From Hygrocybe punicea (taxonomy: Eukaryota > Basidiomycota > Agaricomycetes > Agaricales > Hygrophoraceae), in NCBI GenBank assembly GCA_963556145.1, contig OY744465.1:1612001-1676000 (forward strand): a stretch of 64,000 bases of DNA, in the 5' to 3' direction. The position numbers and the translations under genes are program-made. The notes beneath the pieces were generated by a model, which had not been told where the DNA came from, searched no databases, and saw nothing but the letters and a program-made list of their open reading frames with translations. Positions 22,626-33,342 of this stretch are shown piece after piece. How positions within the stretch are numbered: position 1 is the first letter of the stretch; the number at the start of each line of letters is the position of its first letter.

Positions 22626-25600
22626 GCCGTGCGAAGGCCGAGTTCAGCAGCGAAGTGCTTTGCTTTAGCGGAGGGTAACGGTTTTGTGAGTGTGTCAGCA
22701 ACCATGTCTTCGGTAGGGCAGTAAATGAGCTTGAGGGAACCCTTTTCAATGACCCAGCGAATAAAATGGAATTGGATGTCGATGTGCTTCGTCCGGGCAT
22801 GATACTGGTGGTCTTTCGAGAGCGCGATGGCAGACTGGTTGTCTGAATAAAGGATGGTGGAATCCGAGAGGGAGGTGAAGGTTTCACTGATGAATGTGCG
22901 CAGCCATAAGGCTTCTTTTGCTGCATGAGTAATGGCGACGTATTCGGCTTCGGTTGTGGATAAGACAACAATTTCTTGACGCTTCGAGCTCCAGGAAACG
23001 GCTCCGCCATTGATGAGGAATGCGTAGCCCGAGATCGCGTGCCGGTCGTCTTGCATACTTCCATCCGCGTCAGCATAACCAACGAGGTCATGTGATCCAG
23101 TCGCGTCTCGCGTCTCGCGGCCAAAGGTGAGCCATAACTCAATGGTCCCTTTTAGATAACGAAAAACTCTCTTCACAGCTTCCCAATGTGCGCGGCCAGG
23201 GTTTTGTGAGAACCAGGACAGGATTGCAACAGCAAAAGCGATGTCAGGACGCGTGCCAACAGCAGCATACATCAATGAACCAACAGCCTCGCGATACGGC
23301 ACGTCTCGCATGTCGGCAAGCTCACGCGAGGTGACGGGGGATTGAGCGTTCGATAGCCGCGCGCTGGGTTCCATCGGTGAGGCAAGTGGTTTTGCATCTT
23401 CAAGGCTGAAACATTTGATGATGGACTCGATGTAGGACTTTTGTGAAAGCATTATCGTACGATTTTCATGGTCACGTCGCACCTCGATGCCAAGCAGCCA
23501 ATGGATTTCACCTAGGTCAGTAATCTCCAGTTCTGCCCGCAACTTTTTCTTAACTTCGTCCATTAAAACTTTACCACTAGTCACCACAGTCAAATCGTCC
23601 ACATGCACAACGAAGATAATTATTTCGCGTCCGGATCGGCGAAAAAATACGGCATGGTCGACCTCACATCGCATTAAGCTGAATAGCGTCTTCAGGACCT
23701 CGAAAAGTTTTTCGTACCAACGGCGCCCACTCTGTTTCAAGCCATAGATGCATTTCTTCAAGCGGAGCACTTTGCTGCGGTCATATGGCATGTTGGGGGA
23801 CTGCCGCATGTGAATGACCTCATTTTCTTCGAGTACCCCATTCAGGTAAGCCCCCTTGACATCTACTTGATGTATTTCGAGATCGAGACGTGCTGCAATA
23901 GCCAAAACGGTGCGGATTGACGCTAACTTAGCAACAGGTGCAAAAGTATCGAAGTAGTCGACCCCAGGGACTTGTGAAAAACCCTGCGCAACAAGGCGCG
24001 CCTTGAAGCGTTTGATTTTGCTGGTTGCGTTCTTGATACGGAATACCCATTTGCTGCCAACAATATTTGCATTGGGAGGGGCTTCAACAACTTCCCACGT
24101 GCTGGCCTTTTCGAGCGTTCTAATTTCTTCCTGGATGGCTTGTTCCCAATGGAGCCAGTCCGGGCTTCGCTTCGCTTCAGCAAGGGTTCGCGGCTCAATA
24201 GCCTCCGCATCAGCAGTCATAGCGACCAGGACATATTTGTCTTCACCATCAAGGGTCTCGAATTCAATGGCGATGTTGGACTCAGGCGCTTGGAGGCCAA
24301 CAGGTAAGTCGTTTCTGCTTGCAAGGCCAGTGGCTGACCCTTTGCCGTCAAGGATATCGAGGACGTACTGAGTGGGACGGCGATCACGTTTTGGACGGGC
24401 TTCGTGGGTAGCGGGCTGTGGGGAGGCGGGGCGCGAATCAGCCCCTTCAGCAGTAGGCGGCACCTCAAGAACAGGATCAGGCACTTCGAGAGCAGGCTTG
24501 GTAGATGTGGAGAGCTTGGCTGAGCTACCACTCTCCCCCTCAAGTGACACATCATCCACCAAAATGAAAGGTGTGTCTCCATTAAACTTGACACTCCGTT
24601 CGACGGTAACGGACCGTTTCTCAGGCCAATAAATACGGTGGCCCTTGCTCTCGTCATCGAAACCTACCCAGCGGCCCTCTCGTGCACGCCAGTCAAGCTT
24701 TGACTGGGAGGCATCATGCACCCACGTGCGGCAACCCCATTCGTGCAAGGCCGATAGATTTGGCTTCTTACCAGTAGCGGCCTCGAAAGGAGTCCTACCG
24801 TCCAAAGCCTTCGTCGATGTCCGATTCTTCAGCCAAACAGCATGTCTGACAGCTTCGCCCCACAGAGACTTAGGGAGACCACTTGAATGAAGCATTGCAC
24901 GGACTTTCTCAACAAGGATGCCATTTAAACGCTCAGAGACGCCGTTCTCCTCTGAGGTGTCATGCACGGTCAGTTTATGCATTGTTCCATGATCCGCGAG
25001 ATGTTTGATGAACTTTCCGCTCAGGTACTCGCCGCCTCTATCAGATCGGAGAGTCTTGATGGGGGCATCGTGGTGAGTCTTTACCCATGCTTCATATTGC
25101 AAGTAAGCAGTGAAGGTCTCGGATTTCTTGCGGAGCAGGTACAAATGAGTCTCGCGGGTGGCATCGTCTGTGAAGGTGACATAATAAAGGCGACCGCCAA
25201 GGGTTTGGACAGGTGAGGGTCCCCACACATCGGAGTGGATCTCAGCACCATACTCTGTTGCACGCTCACCCTCTCGCACCTTAGGCACAGGTTGACGCTT
25301 TGACTTGGCATGGACACAGGACTCACAAAATGTGGATTCGGAGGCAGACGTGTCCAAAGACACTCCAGTGACAAAACCCTTCTCAACGAGGCGCTTTGCC
25401 GAGGCAGGTGAAATGTGGCCCATGAGGCGGTGCAGCTCCATTACGGTGAGCTTATCTGTGGCGGAATTGGCTTGCTCATTGACTGATTCATGAACAACAC
25501 GATATAGTCCCTTCGTCTTGGGAAAATCACCAACCACATCACCGTTTCCATCGCGAATTTCACAATGGCCACCTCCAAAGGTAGTAGAGTAACCAGCGTC

Positions 25601-27070
25601 ATCGATACGGCCTATCGAGACCAGGGTAAAGCCTATCTCGGGTGAATATAAGACTTCGGTAAGCCTCATTTTCGACCTGTTCATGCCATTCGGAACCTCA
25701 ATGACCATCTCGCCTACCCCCATAGCTTTGAACTTTTGCTGGTTAGCGGCGTTAATAGCTTTCGGGGGAATCTCTTGATAGGTGGAAAAAGATTCGCGGT
25801 AAGGGGAAAGATGTCGCGTTGTGCCAGAATCAAACAACTCAATTATTTTATTTGGCATGACAGGATCCGAATGACTGAGTGCTGCAATGTCGAGGGGTGT
25901 AAAGGCTTCGACGCCTGAATCAGGATGGAGGGGAGGTGCCTCATCATCGGGGACTTCTTCAATGGTGACATGACGTGAAGCGGGAGTGGGTTCAATGTCG
26001 ACAAAAGAGCTGGTATCGCTGTCGTCAATTTCACTGAAGGTTTCAGAGACATCATCAATCTCTGTAAGTTCCCCCTCGCTCTCGCTGCTGTCGCTGACAT
26101 CTTCTAAAGCAGGGAGATCATTGTCGAAGTCAAATAAGTCCGAATCAAGGTAAGCACTCCACACGCCATCTTCCTCATTGTCAACTGTTGCGTTTGCAGA
26201 CTCTGGCATCTTTCCTTTAGGGGCAGAACGTGGGGAGTCCTTTCCTTTCGGAATGGGCTTATGGGCATCATCCGACTTCGGACTTGGGCATTGGTCATGG
26301 CGGTGACCGGTGCCACCACAGTTCCAGCACACGAGTTTTGAAGATGAGTGGGGCTTCGAATCGCCAGCACCAGAACGGTTTTTCGAAACTGTTTTTGCAC
26401 TTGGGTACGCCGTAAGAGCCACATCCTTATCCCTCGACTTCTCTGGCTTGCTGAAAATAGTCTGGTTGTCGTATTCTTCCAGCAAGTAAGTTTTCATGGT
26501 ATCGGGATCCAGGGTCTTGCCAACGAGGTGTGCAGCGGCAGCCAAACTGGAAATGAAACTGGCATATTCCTTGGGAAGGGATTTAATAATCACGGAAGTG
26601 TACTCTTTGTCATCAATGGCAACGCCCACGGACGCAAGTTCTTCCCACATCTCTGACATCTTGTCGAGGTGTGTACGCAGGTTTCCCTTGTCGGCGCACC
26701 GAAGGGACATGAATTTGGAGCATAGATTTGCCTGGACAATGGCAGACTTCTGCTCAAATTCCGTGGAGATCAGCTTCCACATTTCGGCAACGGTGGACTT
26801 TCGGATAATCTTTCGAAGAGTCGAATCGCGGAGACGTTGACCTAGCATGTGTCGTGCAAGGTTTTCATCCTTCTCCCACTGCTCCAAACCAGCATCACCA
26901 GTCGCAGGCCTGACCTTTTTGCCAAGCAAGTGTCCATCAACATTTTTCGATGCCAGGGCCCACTCAAGACGCGTCTTGAAAATAACCCAGTTACGGCCAT
27001 CGGGCTCAAGCATCGGGACATTTTGTAAGTCATCTTTTACAACCGTTGTCGACATTGCGCCAGGGCTCAT
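22622..27070 (-). CDS. copia gag-pol polyprotein (1,482 aa)
   Basis: Intact frame with all domains in copia order. Gag occupies about residues 1-230, with a zinc knuckle CWNCGGTGHRHDQC near 248. An aspartic protease with DSGTTRHLS follows near 415, then a GAG-pre-integrase LHRLMGHISPASAKRL. The integrase core has SDVWGPSPVQTLGG, FTDDATRETHLYLL, LRSDRGGEYLSG and ENGVSERLNG. Reverse transcriptase has WVFRIKNATSKIKRFKARLV, VDYFDTFAPVAKL, QVDVKGAYLNG, CIYGLKQSGRRWYEKL and the catalytic FVVHVDDLTVV. RNase H has YADADGSMQDDRHAISGYAF, STTEAEYVA and YSDNQSAIALS. The first ATG lies inside the primer site; a second at 27055 may be the true start. No stop, frameshift or missing catalytic residue was seen. 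Confidence 0.95.
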   Translation of the reverse strand: MSPGAMSTTVVKDDLQNVPMLEPDGRNWVIFKTRLEWALASKNVDGHLLGKKVRPATGDAGLEQWEKDENLARHMLGQRLRDSTLRKIIRKSTVAEMWKLISTEFEQKSAIVQANLCSKFMSLRCADKGNLRTHLDKMSEMWEELASVGVAIDDKEYTSVIIKSLPKEYASFISSLAAAAHLVGKTLDPDTMKTYLLEEYDNQTIFSKPEKSRDKDVALTAYPSAKTVSKNRSGAGDSKPHSSSKLVCWNCGGTGHRHDQCPSPKSDDAHKPIPKGKDSPRSAPKGKMPESANATVDNEEDGVWSAYLDSDLFDFDNDLPALEDVSDSSESEGELTEIDDVSETFSEIDDSDTSSFVDIEPTPASRHVTIEEVPDDEAPPLHPDSGVEAFTPLDIAALSHSDPVMPNKIIELFDSGTTRHLSPYRESFSTYQEIPPKAINAANQQKFKAMGVGEMVIEVPNGMNRSKMRLTEVLYSPEIGFTLVSIGRIDDAGYSTTFGGGHCEIRDGNGDVVGDFPKTKGLYRVVHESVNEQANSATDKLTVMELHRLMGHISPASAKRLVEKGFVTGVSLDTSASESTFCESCVHAKSKRQPVPKVREGERATEYGAEIHSDVWGPSPVQTLGGRLYYVTFTDDATRETHLYLLRKKSETFTAYLQYEAWVKTHHDAPIKTLRSDRGGEYLSGKFIKHLADHGTMHKLTVHDTSEENGVSERLNGILVEKVRAMLHSSGLPKSLWGEAVRHAVWLKNRTSTKALDGRTPFEAATGKKPNLSALHEWGCRTWVHDASQSKLDWRAREGRWVGFDDESKGHRIYWPEKRSVTVERSVKFNGDTPFILVDDVSLEGESGSSAKLSTSTKPALEVPDPVLEVPPTAEGADSRPASPQPATHEARPKRDRRPTQYVLDILDGKGSATGLASRNDLPVGLQAPESNIAIEFETLDGEDKYVLVAMTADAEAIEPRTLAEAKRSPDWLHWEQAIQEEIRTLEKASTWEVVEAPPNANIVGSKWVFRIKNATSKIKRFKARLVAQGFSQVPGVDYFDTFAPVAKLASIRTVLAIAARLDLEIHQVDVKGAYLNGVLEENEVIHMRQSPNMPYDRSKVLRLKKCIYGLKQSGRRWYEKLFEVLKTLFSLMRCEVDHAVFFRRSGREIIIFVVHVDDLTVVTSGKVLMDEVKKKLRAELEITDLGEIHWLLGIEVRRDHENRTIMLSQKSYIESIIKCFSLEDAKPLASPMEPSARLSNAQSPVTSRELADMRDVPYREAVGSLMYAAVGTRPDIAFAVAILSWFSQNPGRAHWEAVKRVFRYLKGTIELWLTFGRETRDATGSHDLVGYADADGSMQDDRHAISGYAFLINGGAVSWSSKRQEIVVLSTTEAEYVAITHAAKEALWLRTFISETFTSLSDSTILYSDNQSAIALSKDHQYHARTKHIDIQFHFIRWVIEKGSLKLIYCPTEDMVADTLTKPLPSAKAKHFAAELGLRTA

Positions 27071-27074
27071 AACC
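27061..27074 (-). other. primer-binding site (half tRNA-iMet)
   Basis: CAGGGCTCATAACC directly abuts the LTR end at 27075; it is complementary in the minus sense to the initiator tRNA anticodon loop. Confidence 0.85.
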
Positions 27075-27414
27075 TGTTAGATTTCGAGAGCTATAAAATG
27101 ACTCAGCGTTTGCGGGAGTCAAACGGCTGGTAATATTTACCTATAAAATGACTACACGAGTTATAAGTAAACTAAGGTAAGAAAAGCTGGTATGTGGCTC
27201 ACCTCAGCGTTTGCGGGAGTCAAACGGCTGAGGTGGGCGAGTATTCTACAGTAAGCTAAATAGTAAAATAGTCGCCTAGCGATGAAACGCAATGACTCTA
27301 TCACTACGCGTGTAAAACTAATCATGTGGTGAATAAATAACAAATGTCCATGTTAGATGAAAATGACCATAACAAATTTGCTTCGGGCTTCGGCACGAGC
27401 TTGTGATTCCAACA
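27075..27414 (-). repeat. 5' LTR of the young copia element
   Basis: 340 bp, near-identical to 22275-22614. Transcription of the element would start in it and run leftward. Confidence 0.95.
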
Positions 27415-27419
27415 CACTA
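27415..27419. repeat. right target-site duplication of the copia element
   Basis: CACTA, matching 22270-22274. Confidence 0.92.
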
Positions 27420-27890
27420 TCCATCTCCACCTCTCTCAAACACTTCGCAACAGCTGTGCTAATGTTCTCTTCAACCCCAACAGGCCCCAACACAGCATGT
27501 ACCTCCCGCTCCATCTCCCCTGCACAGCTACGGTGAACTCATGCGGCAGTATGGTATCTTAGGAAACGGTAATGATCATGCTCAGCCTGTGAGGTGAGGA
27601 AACCACCAATACCCATTGAGATGGCACCTGCGATCAGTTCCACCACACCACCAAGGACAACCAGTTTGGATTCTCCTAGAGAAGACAGGCCTGCCGTCAG
27701 AGTGAAGGGGACAGTTAAACGGAAACGCCGATGACGCTGCGCATTTATGTCAATAAGAACTTATACACAATTTCAAGCCCCACGAATATTTGTTCTGACA
27801 AGAAAAAATGAACACATACACGTCTTGCACGACATCCGGATCAACGAGAGTCCTCTCATCATCCCCTTTCAGCTCCTTGCAGCAAATTCC
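27420..27890 (-). pseudogene. CCC1/VIT1-type iron transporter, N-terminal part
   Basis: Reading leftward: DDERTLVDPDVVQDV, an intron (about 27818-27743), then VIGVS followed out of frame by TVPFTLTAGLSSLGESKLVV, GGVVELIAGAISMGIGGFL and EHDHYRFLRYHTAA. These are the DGLTVPF, AGLS and metal-site ELIAGAISM motifs of CCC1/VIT. The conserved D-G-L motif is lost at about 27722-27730, where the frame shifts; alignment by eye implies a 4-bp deletion. A TGA at 27541-27539 follows HTAA, unless spliced out. The frame then reads EMEREVHAVLGPVGVE up to the copia junction. The gene was therefore probably damaged as well as interrupted. Its 5' end is not resolved. Confidence 0.78.
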
Positions 27891-28410
27891 ATCCTGTCAT
27901 GCCGTGAGCATTTAGCTGGCAGTGGTGTGTGGGCGACCAAATGGGTGGTCGCCTTGAAATGTTGGAGTCTTGACAAGGGCAGTTTGGCAAAGGAACAGAG
28001 GCAGATGTATTTCCACGACCCTCAGACATCGGACGAAATGTTGAGCTGGAGAAATTGAGCGTTGCTGCTGGAACGCGAATGAGTAGTGGTAACACAAACC
28101 AGAGCTAGCGCAGATATCAAATTGACATGGAGAACACTGGACCCAGTTGTTCCAGAGACAAATCCCTCTTTCATGGATTTATACCCAGCCATAGCAACTC
28201 TAGACTGGTACCTAGCATTGACGTGATTTTTCGAACTAATAAGTATCCGAGTTTCAGTGATTGGTGAAAATGAAGCTGGTTGATTTGACGTATGTACTCA
28301 TCTTCATCCTCCATATGATGTGGACACCAGCCTCGCACTCTTAGCCTCAGCTTTCTGCCACTCATCAATACTCATCCCCAAATGCTGAATGTCCGGCCAG
28401 CCTCCACAGC
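27890..28410. other. no gene recognised
   Basis: Mixed short frames on both strands without motifs. It may hold the 5' exon of the iron-transporter gene, which reads leftward. Confidence 0.35.
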
Positions 28411-28413
28411 ATC

Positions 28414-29039
28414 ATGCTTGCCCAGCTTATATTGTTGTGTCAGCTCAACCTTAAACTGCAACTTCCGGTGAGCTGGATCCATCAGCTTGAATGGGTGGGT
28501 ACATACCGTGTGATTGGATGTCTGGATTGCTCATCCCCCATCGTTAGATTATTTAATGGTCTCTGGTTCAAAACTGTTGTCAACGGGAGAGCCTACGGGG
28601 TGGTTCGTGTGTCTCGTGATACCTTTTGGAATGTACGACTGAGCGCTCACAAAGGAGTTTACTTCATGAAGGACCAGGCGATTTCTATGGGCACTGTGTG
28701 GCGGAACATTATTGATCAACTGCGTAGAGATTGTCAGCTGTCATGTGGTGAGTTTATCATTCATTTTAATGTTGTGAAACTCATTGGTTAGGGGTTACGT
28801 TCAGCCGGTATCTGCTAGTGAAAGGGACAGAAACAAACGAAGAGGCAGACCACAAGAAGGCCTTGAAGATTTCCCTTGTGAACCTCGACCCAGCCCATCC
28901 AATAACACTATCGGGCAGACAACCCAACAACCATATTGAGAATCCCCAGCCGTCGTACCAACTGGAAACGTTGCTCGCTGCTCGCCACGATTGGAAGCCT
29001 ATCATGCTGCGGTTCAAATTGAAGTGCTCCAGAATGTAA
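28414..29039 (+). CDS. orphan two-or-more-exon gene upstream of the HECT-like gene
   Basis: A frame reading NGLWFKTVVNGRAYGVVRVS, TFWNVRLSAHKGVYFM, MGTVWRNIIDQLRRDCQLSC can be joined through a GT-AG intron (about 28749-28792). It continues VTFSRYLLVKGTETNEEADH, KKALKISLVNLDPAHPI and ends at 29039. The join removes a stop and keeps a protein-like composition, which supports a real or recently real gene. I do not recognise the family. The 5' part before 28500 is uncertain: an intron with acceptor TTAG at about 28545 is possible. It lies 285 bp before the next gene on the same strand. Confidence 0.45.
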
Positions 29040-29273
29040 AGATGGTGTCGGCACATTGAGTGCTGGCATCTTTGAGCGAGTAGCATCTTTGAGCAAGTAA
29101 CTTCTTCGCATCTTCCTGGGATGAATCACTTAATTTGCATCTGTGGATCACAGTGAGAAGATGGGGCTACACTGATAGGTAAGTACATCCATAACCTGCT
29201 TAGTATTTGGGCGTTTATCATTTTCAGAATCTACTGTGGGTTGTTTTCAAAGCCCTTCTTTATGCTGCTCCCT

Positions 29274-29282
29274 ATATATAAA
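29274..29282 (+). promoter_or_regulatory. TATA-like box
   Basis: TATATATAA, 42 bp upstream of the ATG at 29324, within an otherwise mixed-composition region. Confidence 0.45.
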
Positions 29283-29323
29283 GGCCACAAAGCATTGCAA
29301 GACCGCCAAGCAATAATCCCAAC

Positions 29324-32300
29324 ATGTCTGCTACATCCGAACCTCAACCTGACCTTGATATTGAAGTATGTGTAGTAGCAACTGTGGTACCTCTTCTTAT
29401 ATTGCTTCACAGCTTGCTACCCTTGAGCCAACTCAACTTGATGGCATGGTTGAGATTGTCACCATACCGACCGCCAGTGTTGCATTAAACTATGATCAAA
29501 GTGGGTACTGTTCAAATCTTTTGTCAGGATTTACTGACATTTTCATTAGCCTACCGATACCCCTCTGCAGTGAATTTTCATGTTGAGTCTACATGGGCAA
29601 AAGTTATGAAGCGAGTGTAGATTATTGTTGAAAATGACAATCTCATCCAGTCGAGTGCACGTGTGAACATTTGAAGCCGTGACACGGCATCTTTTTACTG
29701 GCATGAGTGGTCAACATCATCACCTCATGGTCATGTTTCTCATTTAAATTCCAATTGCTGCTCAAGATCATGCCATTTGACTGTGCACAGTGTTGGGAGA
29801 TTGCTCAAAGATGTGCTGAATTCATGGTTCAAATGGTGAGTTGTCCGTATTTGTTTTATTTCCAATATCTCACAATTTCTTCAGGGCTGTGCACCGGGGC
29901 CACGACTGTGTCTTTGTGGGCATCTTGAGAGTGCTCATTCTGGTTCCCCAACACTCCCACCTAAGGGTGGTTGCGAAGAGTCAGGATGTGTTGTATATCG
30001 AGCGGTAATTTTTTAAACTATTTGCCATTGAGTTGAATTTAACAATGTGCCCAGGTTTCACAACCAATCAACCCACACACACAATGCCAATGTGGTCAGA
30101 TATATCTTGCACATTCAAGGTAAACATGGCCCCCAGCGTTTGGTCTTGCATTTAACAACTTCTGTATTAATTAGCGCACCGCAACCATCACTTTCATGTA
30201 CTGCTACAACCAATCAAGTTCCTTGCAATCCATGGCTGCCTCCTCAGCCACCAAATGCTTTAATATCAACAAATGATCGCCAAGTTGTGTCATACACAAA
30301 TGGCCATATTACTCCTCTAGTTCCGGCCAGGACCATTGGTTCAGCTGGACAAGGATCTCGTTCTGGATGAGGTGGTCGAGGACGTCAAGCTGCAGGGGGT
30401 GTTGCTGCAGAATTACCACAGAATTACATGTTTGACATAGGGATCCTGGGGTATCCGGTAAGTATTTGGGCACGGCAGGTGATATATCCAACAACTAATT
30501 TGATATGTTGTAGTTATCTGGTTCGGATGTGGTTGACAGTGATATTTTCTTCCGGAAGATTTGGTCGCACAGGGTTCATGAGTTACTTGAACAAATGTCC
30601 AACCATCATCTCATCATCAATGCCAACACGACAGCACTTCCAACTGAAAATGCAATGGCCTTTTTGTCACACACCGTGCTTAGCCATTTAGCTTTGCACC
30701 ATCTTATAATACCTCCATCAACTCGAACCCCAGTTCCACCTCAGGAAGGACAAACCCTGGAACAGGCAAATTTTTATCACAATCCATGGCAACTCATCAC
30801 TATTGGATACAGAAGGTTGACACGTGAAGGAGCAGCTCACAAATTAACATCTTCCACTATCCCATTTCACCTCATGACCTGGCAAAATCTATTGTCTGGC
30901 ACTGCAGGCACGAATGGAAAAGAGTTGATGCGTATTGCTAATGTGATTGATCAGCCACTAATATTCATTGGTAGGAAAGTTCATATATCATGGAGATTTG
31001 CTCTTATTGTGTGTCTAGCACCTGCCTTTGGTCGCATCTTAGGTCCCATTAATTTCCAGTCTCTGGAACCGCACTTATGCTTTGCATCAAGGGTTTTTGC
31101 CAAATTTCAAAATGCATCTGCAACAGATGAATACGACATACCAGAATGTTTTGCACAGTGTCCACAACCAATACCATCACCCTCGGTTGCATCCACTTCC
31201 TCCAACATGGTGATAAGCCCATCTGGAGGAACTCCGGGCACCTCCACAAGATCAGAATGGCCAATTTCATTTTCCTCAGCATCCACTTCCTCGGCATTTT
31301 CGACTCCAGCAAGTTCGACTCCAGCAAGCAATTTATCACTTGACATTTCATTGGCAATTTCTGATCCACATCATTCGCTTTCCGTTGCATCCATGTTTTC
31401 AACCCCTTCTAGTAATGTCTCATCGATCGACTCATCTTTTGGTACCCCTTCAACCTCCGAGACTTCTGAACCACTCGTTTCGCCCGAAGGTTTGATCTGG
31501 GGTCATGCCAGTGATCAAAGCTGTCCTACATCTCCTCACCCACGACCTCTGTCTCTCTTCCTTCAATCAGCGCCATTATCTCCACTTTCAGGTCTGAATC
31601 AACTTCCGCCCAGCTCACTCTTTCCAGTATACACCACTCTCCCATCTTGGCAGTTTGCTGTCGAAGGGAGTATCAAGGCATCCTCTGAAGATGAAGAATT
31701 TTTCATGAAAGCACCTGACATTAAAAGTGCGGCATTGGCTCTAACAGAATTTGTCATAGCTCTATATTCGGGTGAAGCAATGTCATCGGCACGGTGTGCA
31801 GAACTTCAGGTCAAAATCCCAGGACATTCTACGTTGGCAGGACTTTTTTTCGGAGATAATACTACATTCCATGTGTAAGTTGCTTTGTATCAATCTTATC
31901 TTCATCCACTTCTAATGAATACTTTAGCGGTGATGGAACTGGCGATGGCGTGATTCAAGCAGTTCTTGAGACCGTAATTGAAATTATGGTTCAAGATGAA
32001 TGCTATTGGTGTCCGGGATTGGGTGAACATTATTTCAGCTTAGCTCAACGTTTAGAATCTTCGAAGCTACGCCAAATTTGAATCAAGGCCTACGCAACTC
32101 TCATCATGCTTGCAATATTCCACGGGGTTAGCTGTGATCCCATCTCCCCTTTCCTACTAGCGAGTGCTATGGATGGTGACCATATACTGGAGGATACCGA
32201 CTTCATGACAGCTGTAGCACCAATAACAAGATTGGAATTCTCTGACTGGCCGATTGGTAACTCCCTCACACCCGCAACTAGTCGCAACTTGTCTCTGCTG

Positions 32301-33342
32301 GCACAGTTGGATATAGAGGTAAAATTTTCTGTTAAACATCACCATATTAACCACATCGACATTTTTTCTCTTAGTACCGAGACATTGTTGATTATGACAG
32401 CACTCAGTCACAAAGGCTCAACGCCCGCATTTTTCATGACATTCTAGTTGGAAAACTCAAATTGTCAGAGGTTGCTGCCTTTCAGGACGGACTGAAAGTT
32501 TACATCTCCGACACCATTCCTGATTTACTCGCAGTATGTTACACTTGATTCATATGTGTAAAAAATGCTCTGAAAGGAGGCTCGCATTGCAGACTTTCAG
32601 AAGATCAACGAGACCCCTGCTATGCCAACTGTATACTCGTCGCGTGAATAATCCTGCTCAAGTTCTCGATCTCGTTCAATTTCCGGCAATGAATGAAAAT
32701 GATATTCTGCCTATGGTCTTCGCAAACTTGCCACAGCTCGAATTGAATGTGCCTTATGATGGTGCCCGATTGCGATTGTTGGAAACGAGGTTCCTGAAAC
32801 ACCTCTCACGCTACCTCCATGGTGTCGGTCACCCAAATACTCGCATGTATAATGAATTGATAACATTAGAGAACCAACAAGCCGCACAAGCTGAGCCAGC
32901 ATTTTGAGCACGTCAATTTCTTTCGCAGATCAGTGGTACAAGTTTTCTAGCAGCGCCTTCTCATCCCGTGGAGGTCAGTACTTCTTTCTGATTCTCTCGA
33001 CATAAACCTCACCAAGAATATAGATTCGATGGGTTTGGAATTTAAGTCAGGAACATGTAAGGTCATTGGATGCACCCACCGACTGGAAGGTGAACCTATG
33101 ACTTGGCTTCATTCATGTTCCAATAACTTATGCTACACCAGGTACCTGCTCAACCACTCTCCTTTCACAGTTGCTTTTACTATGCAGACTTGCCTGTTAC
33201 ACTTGGCCTAGTCGATTTACTCAACTCTCCTGTTCCTCAAGACCTGCTAGAAGTTTCTGACTTTGACTTGTGGCTCCACCAGGCCATATTTCCGATATCA
33301 CTGATGGTCGAAGGTGGCTCCGAGACCTTCAACATGGTATGA
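29324..33342 (+). pseudogene. HECT-like E3 domain gene with Cys-rich N-terminus, probably decaying
   Basis: The start MSATSEPQPDLDIE is followed by short exons. Exons around 29771-30000 form a Cys/His-rich stretch (DCAQCWEIAQRC, CAPGPRLCLCGH, GCEESGCVVY) that could bind zinc. A large exon (30529-31878) holds a central region and a Ser/Pro/Thr-rich linker. From about 31800 the text fits a HECT fold: ALYSGEAMSSARCAEL, GDGTGDGVIQAVLETVIE, AYATLIMLAIFHGVSCDPIS, HILEDTDFMTAV. The end reads PLSFHSCFYYADLPVTLGLV at 33142-33200, where the Cys sits where HECT enzymes carry the ubiquitin thioester. A TGA at 32079-32081 interrupts the HECT part (after LRQI). In-frame stops near 29610-29680 may be real or intronic. 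Confidence 0.55.

Larger units (their letters stand above)
22275..27414 (-). mobile_element. full-length young Ty1/copia LTR retrotransposon
   Basis: 5,140 bp bounded by two 340-bp LTRs (22275-22614 and 27075-27414) that begin TGTTAG on the plus strand and end CCAACA. By eye they differ at one base (ATTTTGAGAG versus ATTTCGAGAG). A 5-bp duplication, CACTA, flanks the element. On the minus strand the order is 5' LTR, half-tRNA-iMet primer site, one uninterrupted gag-pol frame of 1,482 codons, polypurine tract, 3' LTR. All landmarks of an autonomous copia element are present. It interrupts a CCC1/VIT1-type gene. Confidence 0.96.

Noticed and set aside
29600..29690. In-frame stops in the HECT-like gene taken as sure proof of death
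   Set aside because: Exon borders there are not resolved and an intron could remove them; only the TGA at 32079 was kept as a likely lesion.
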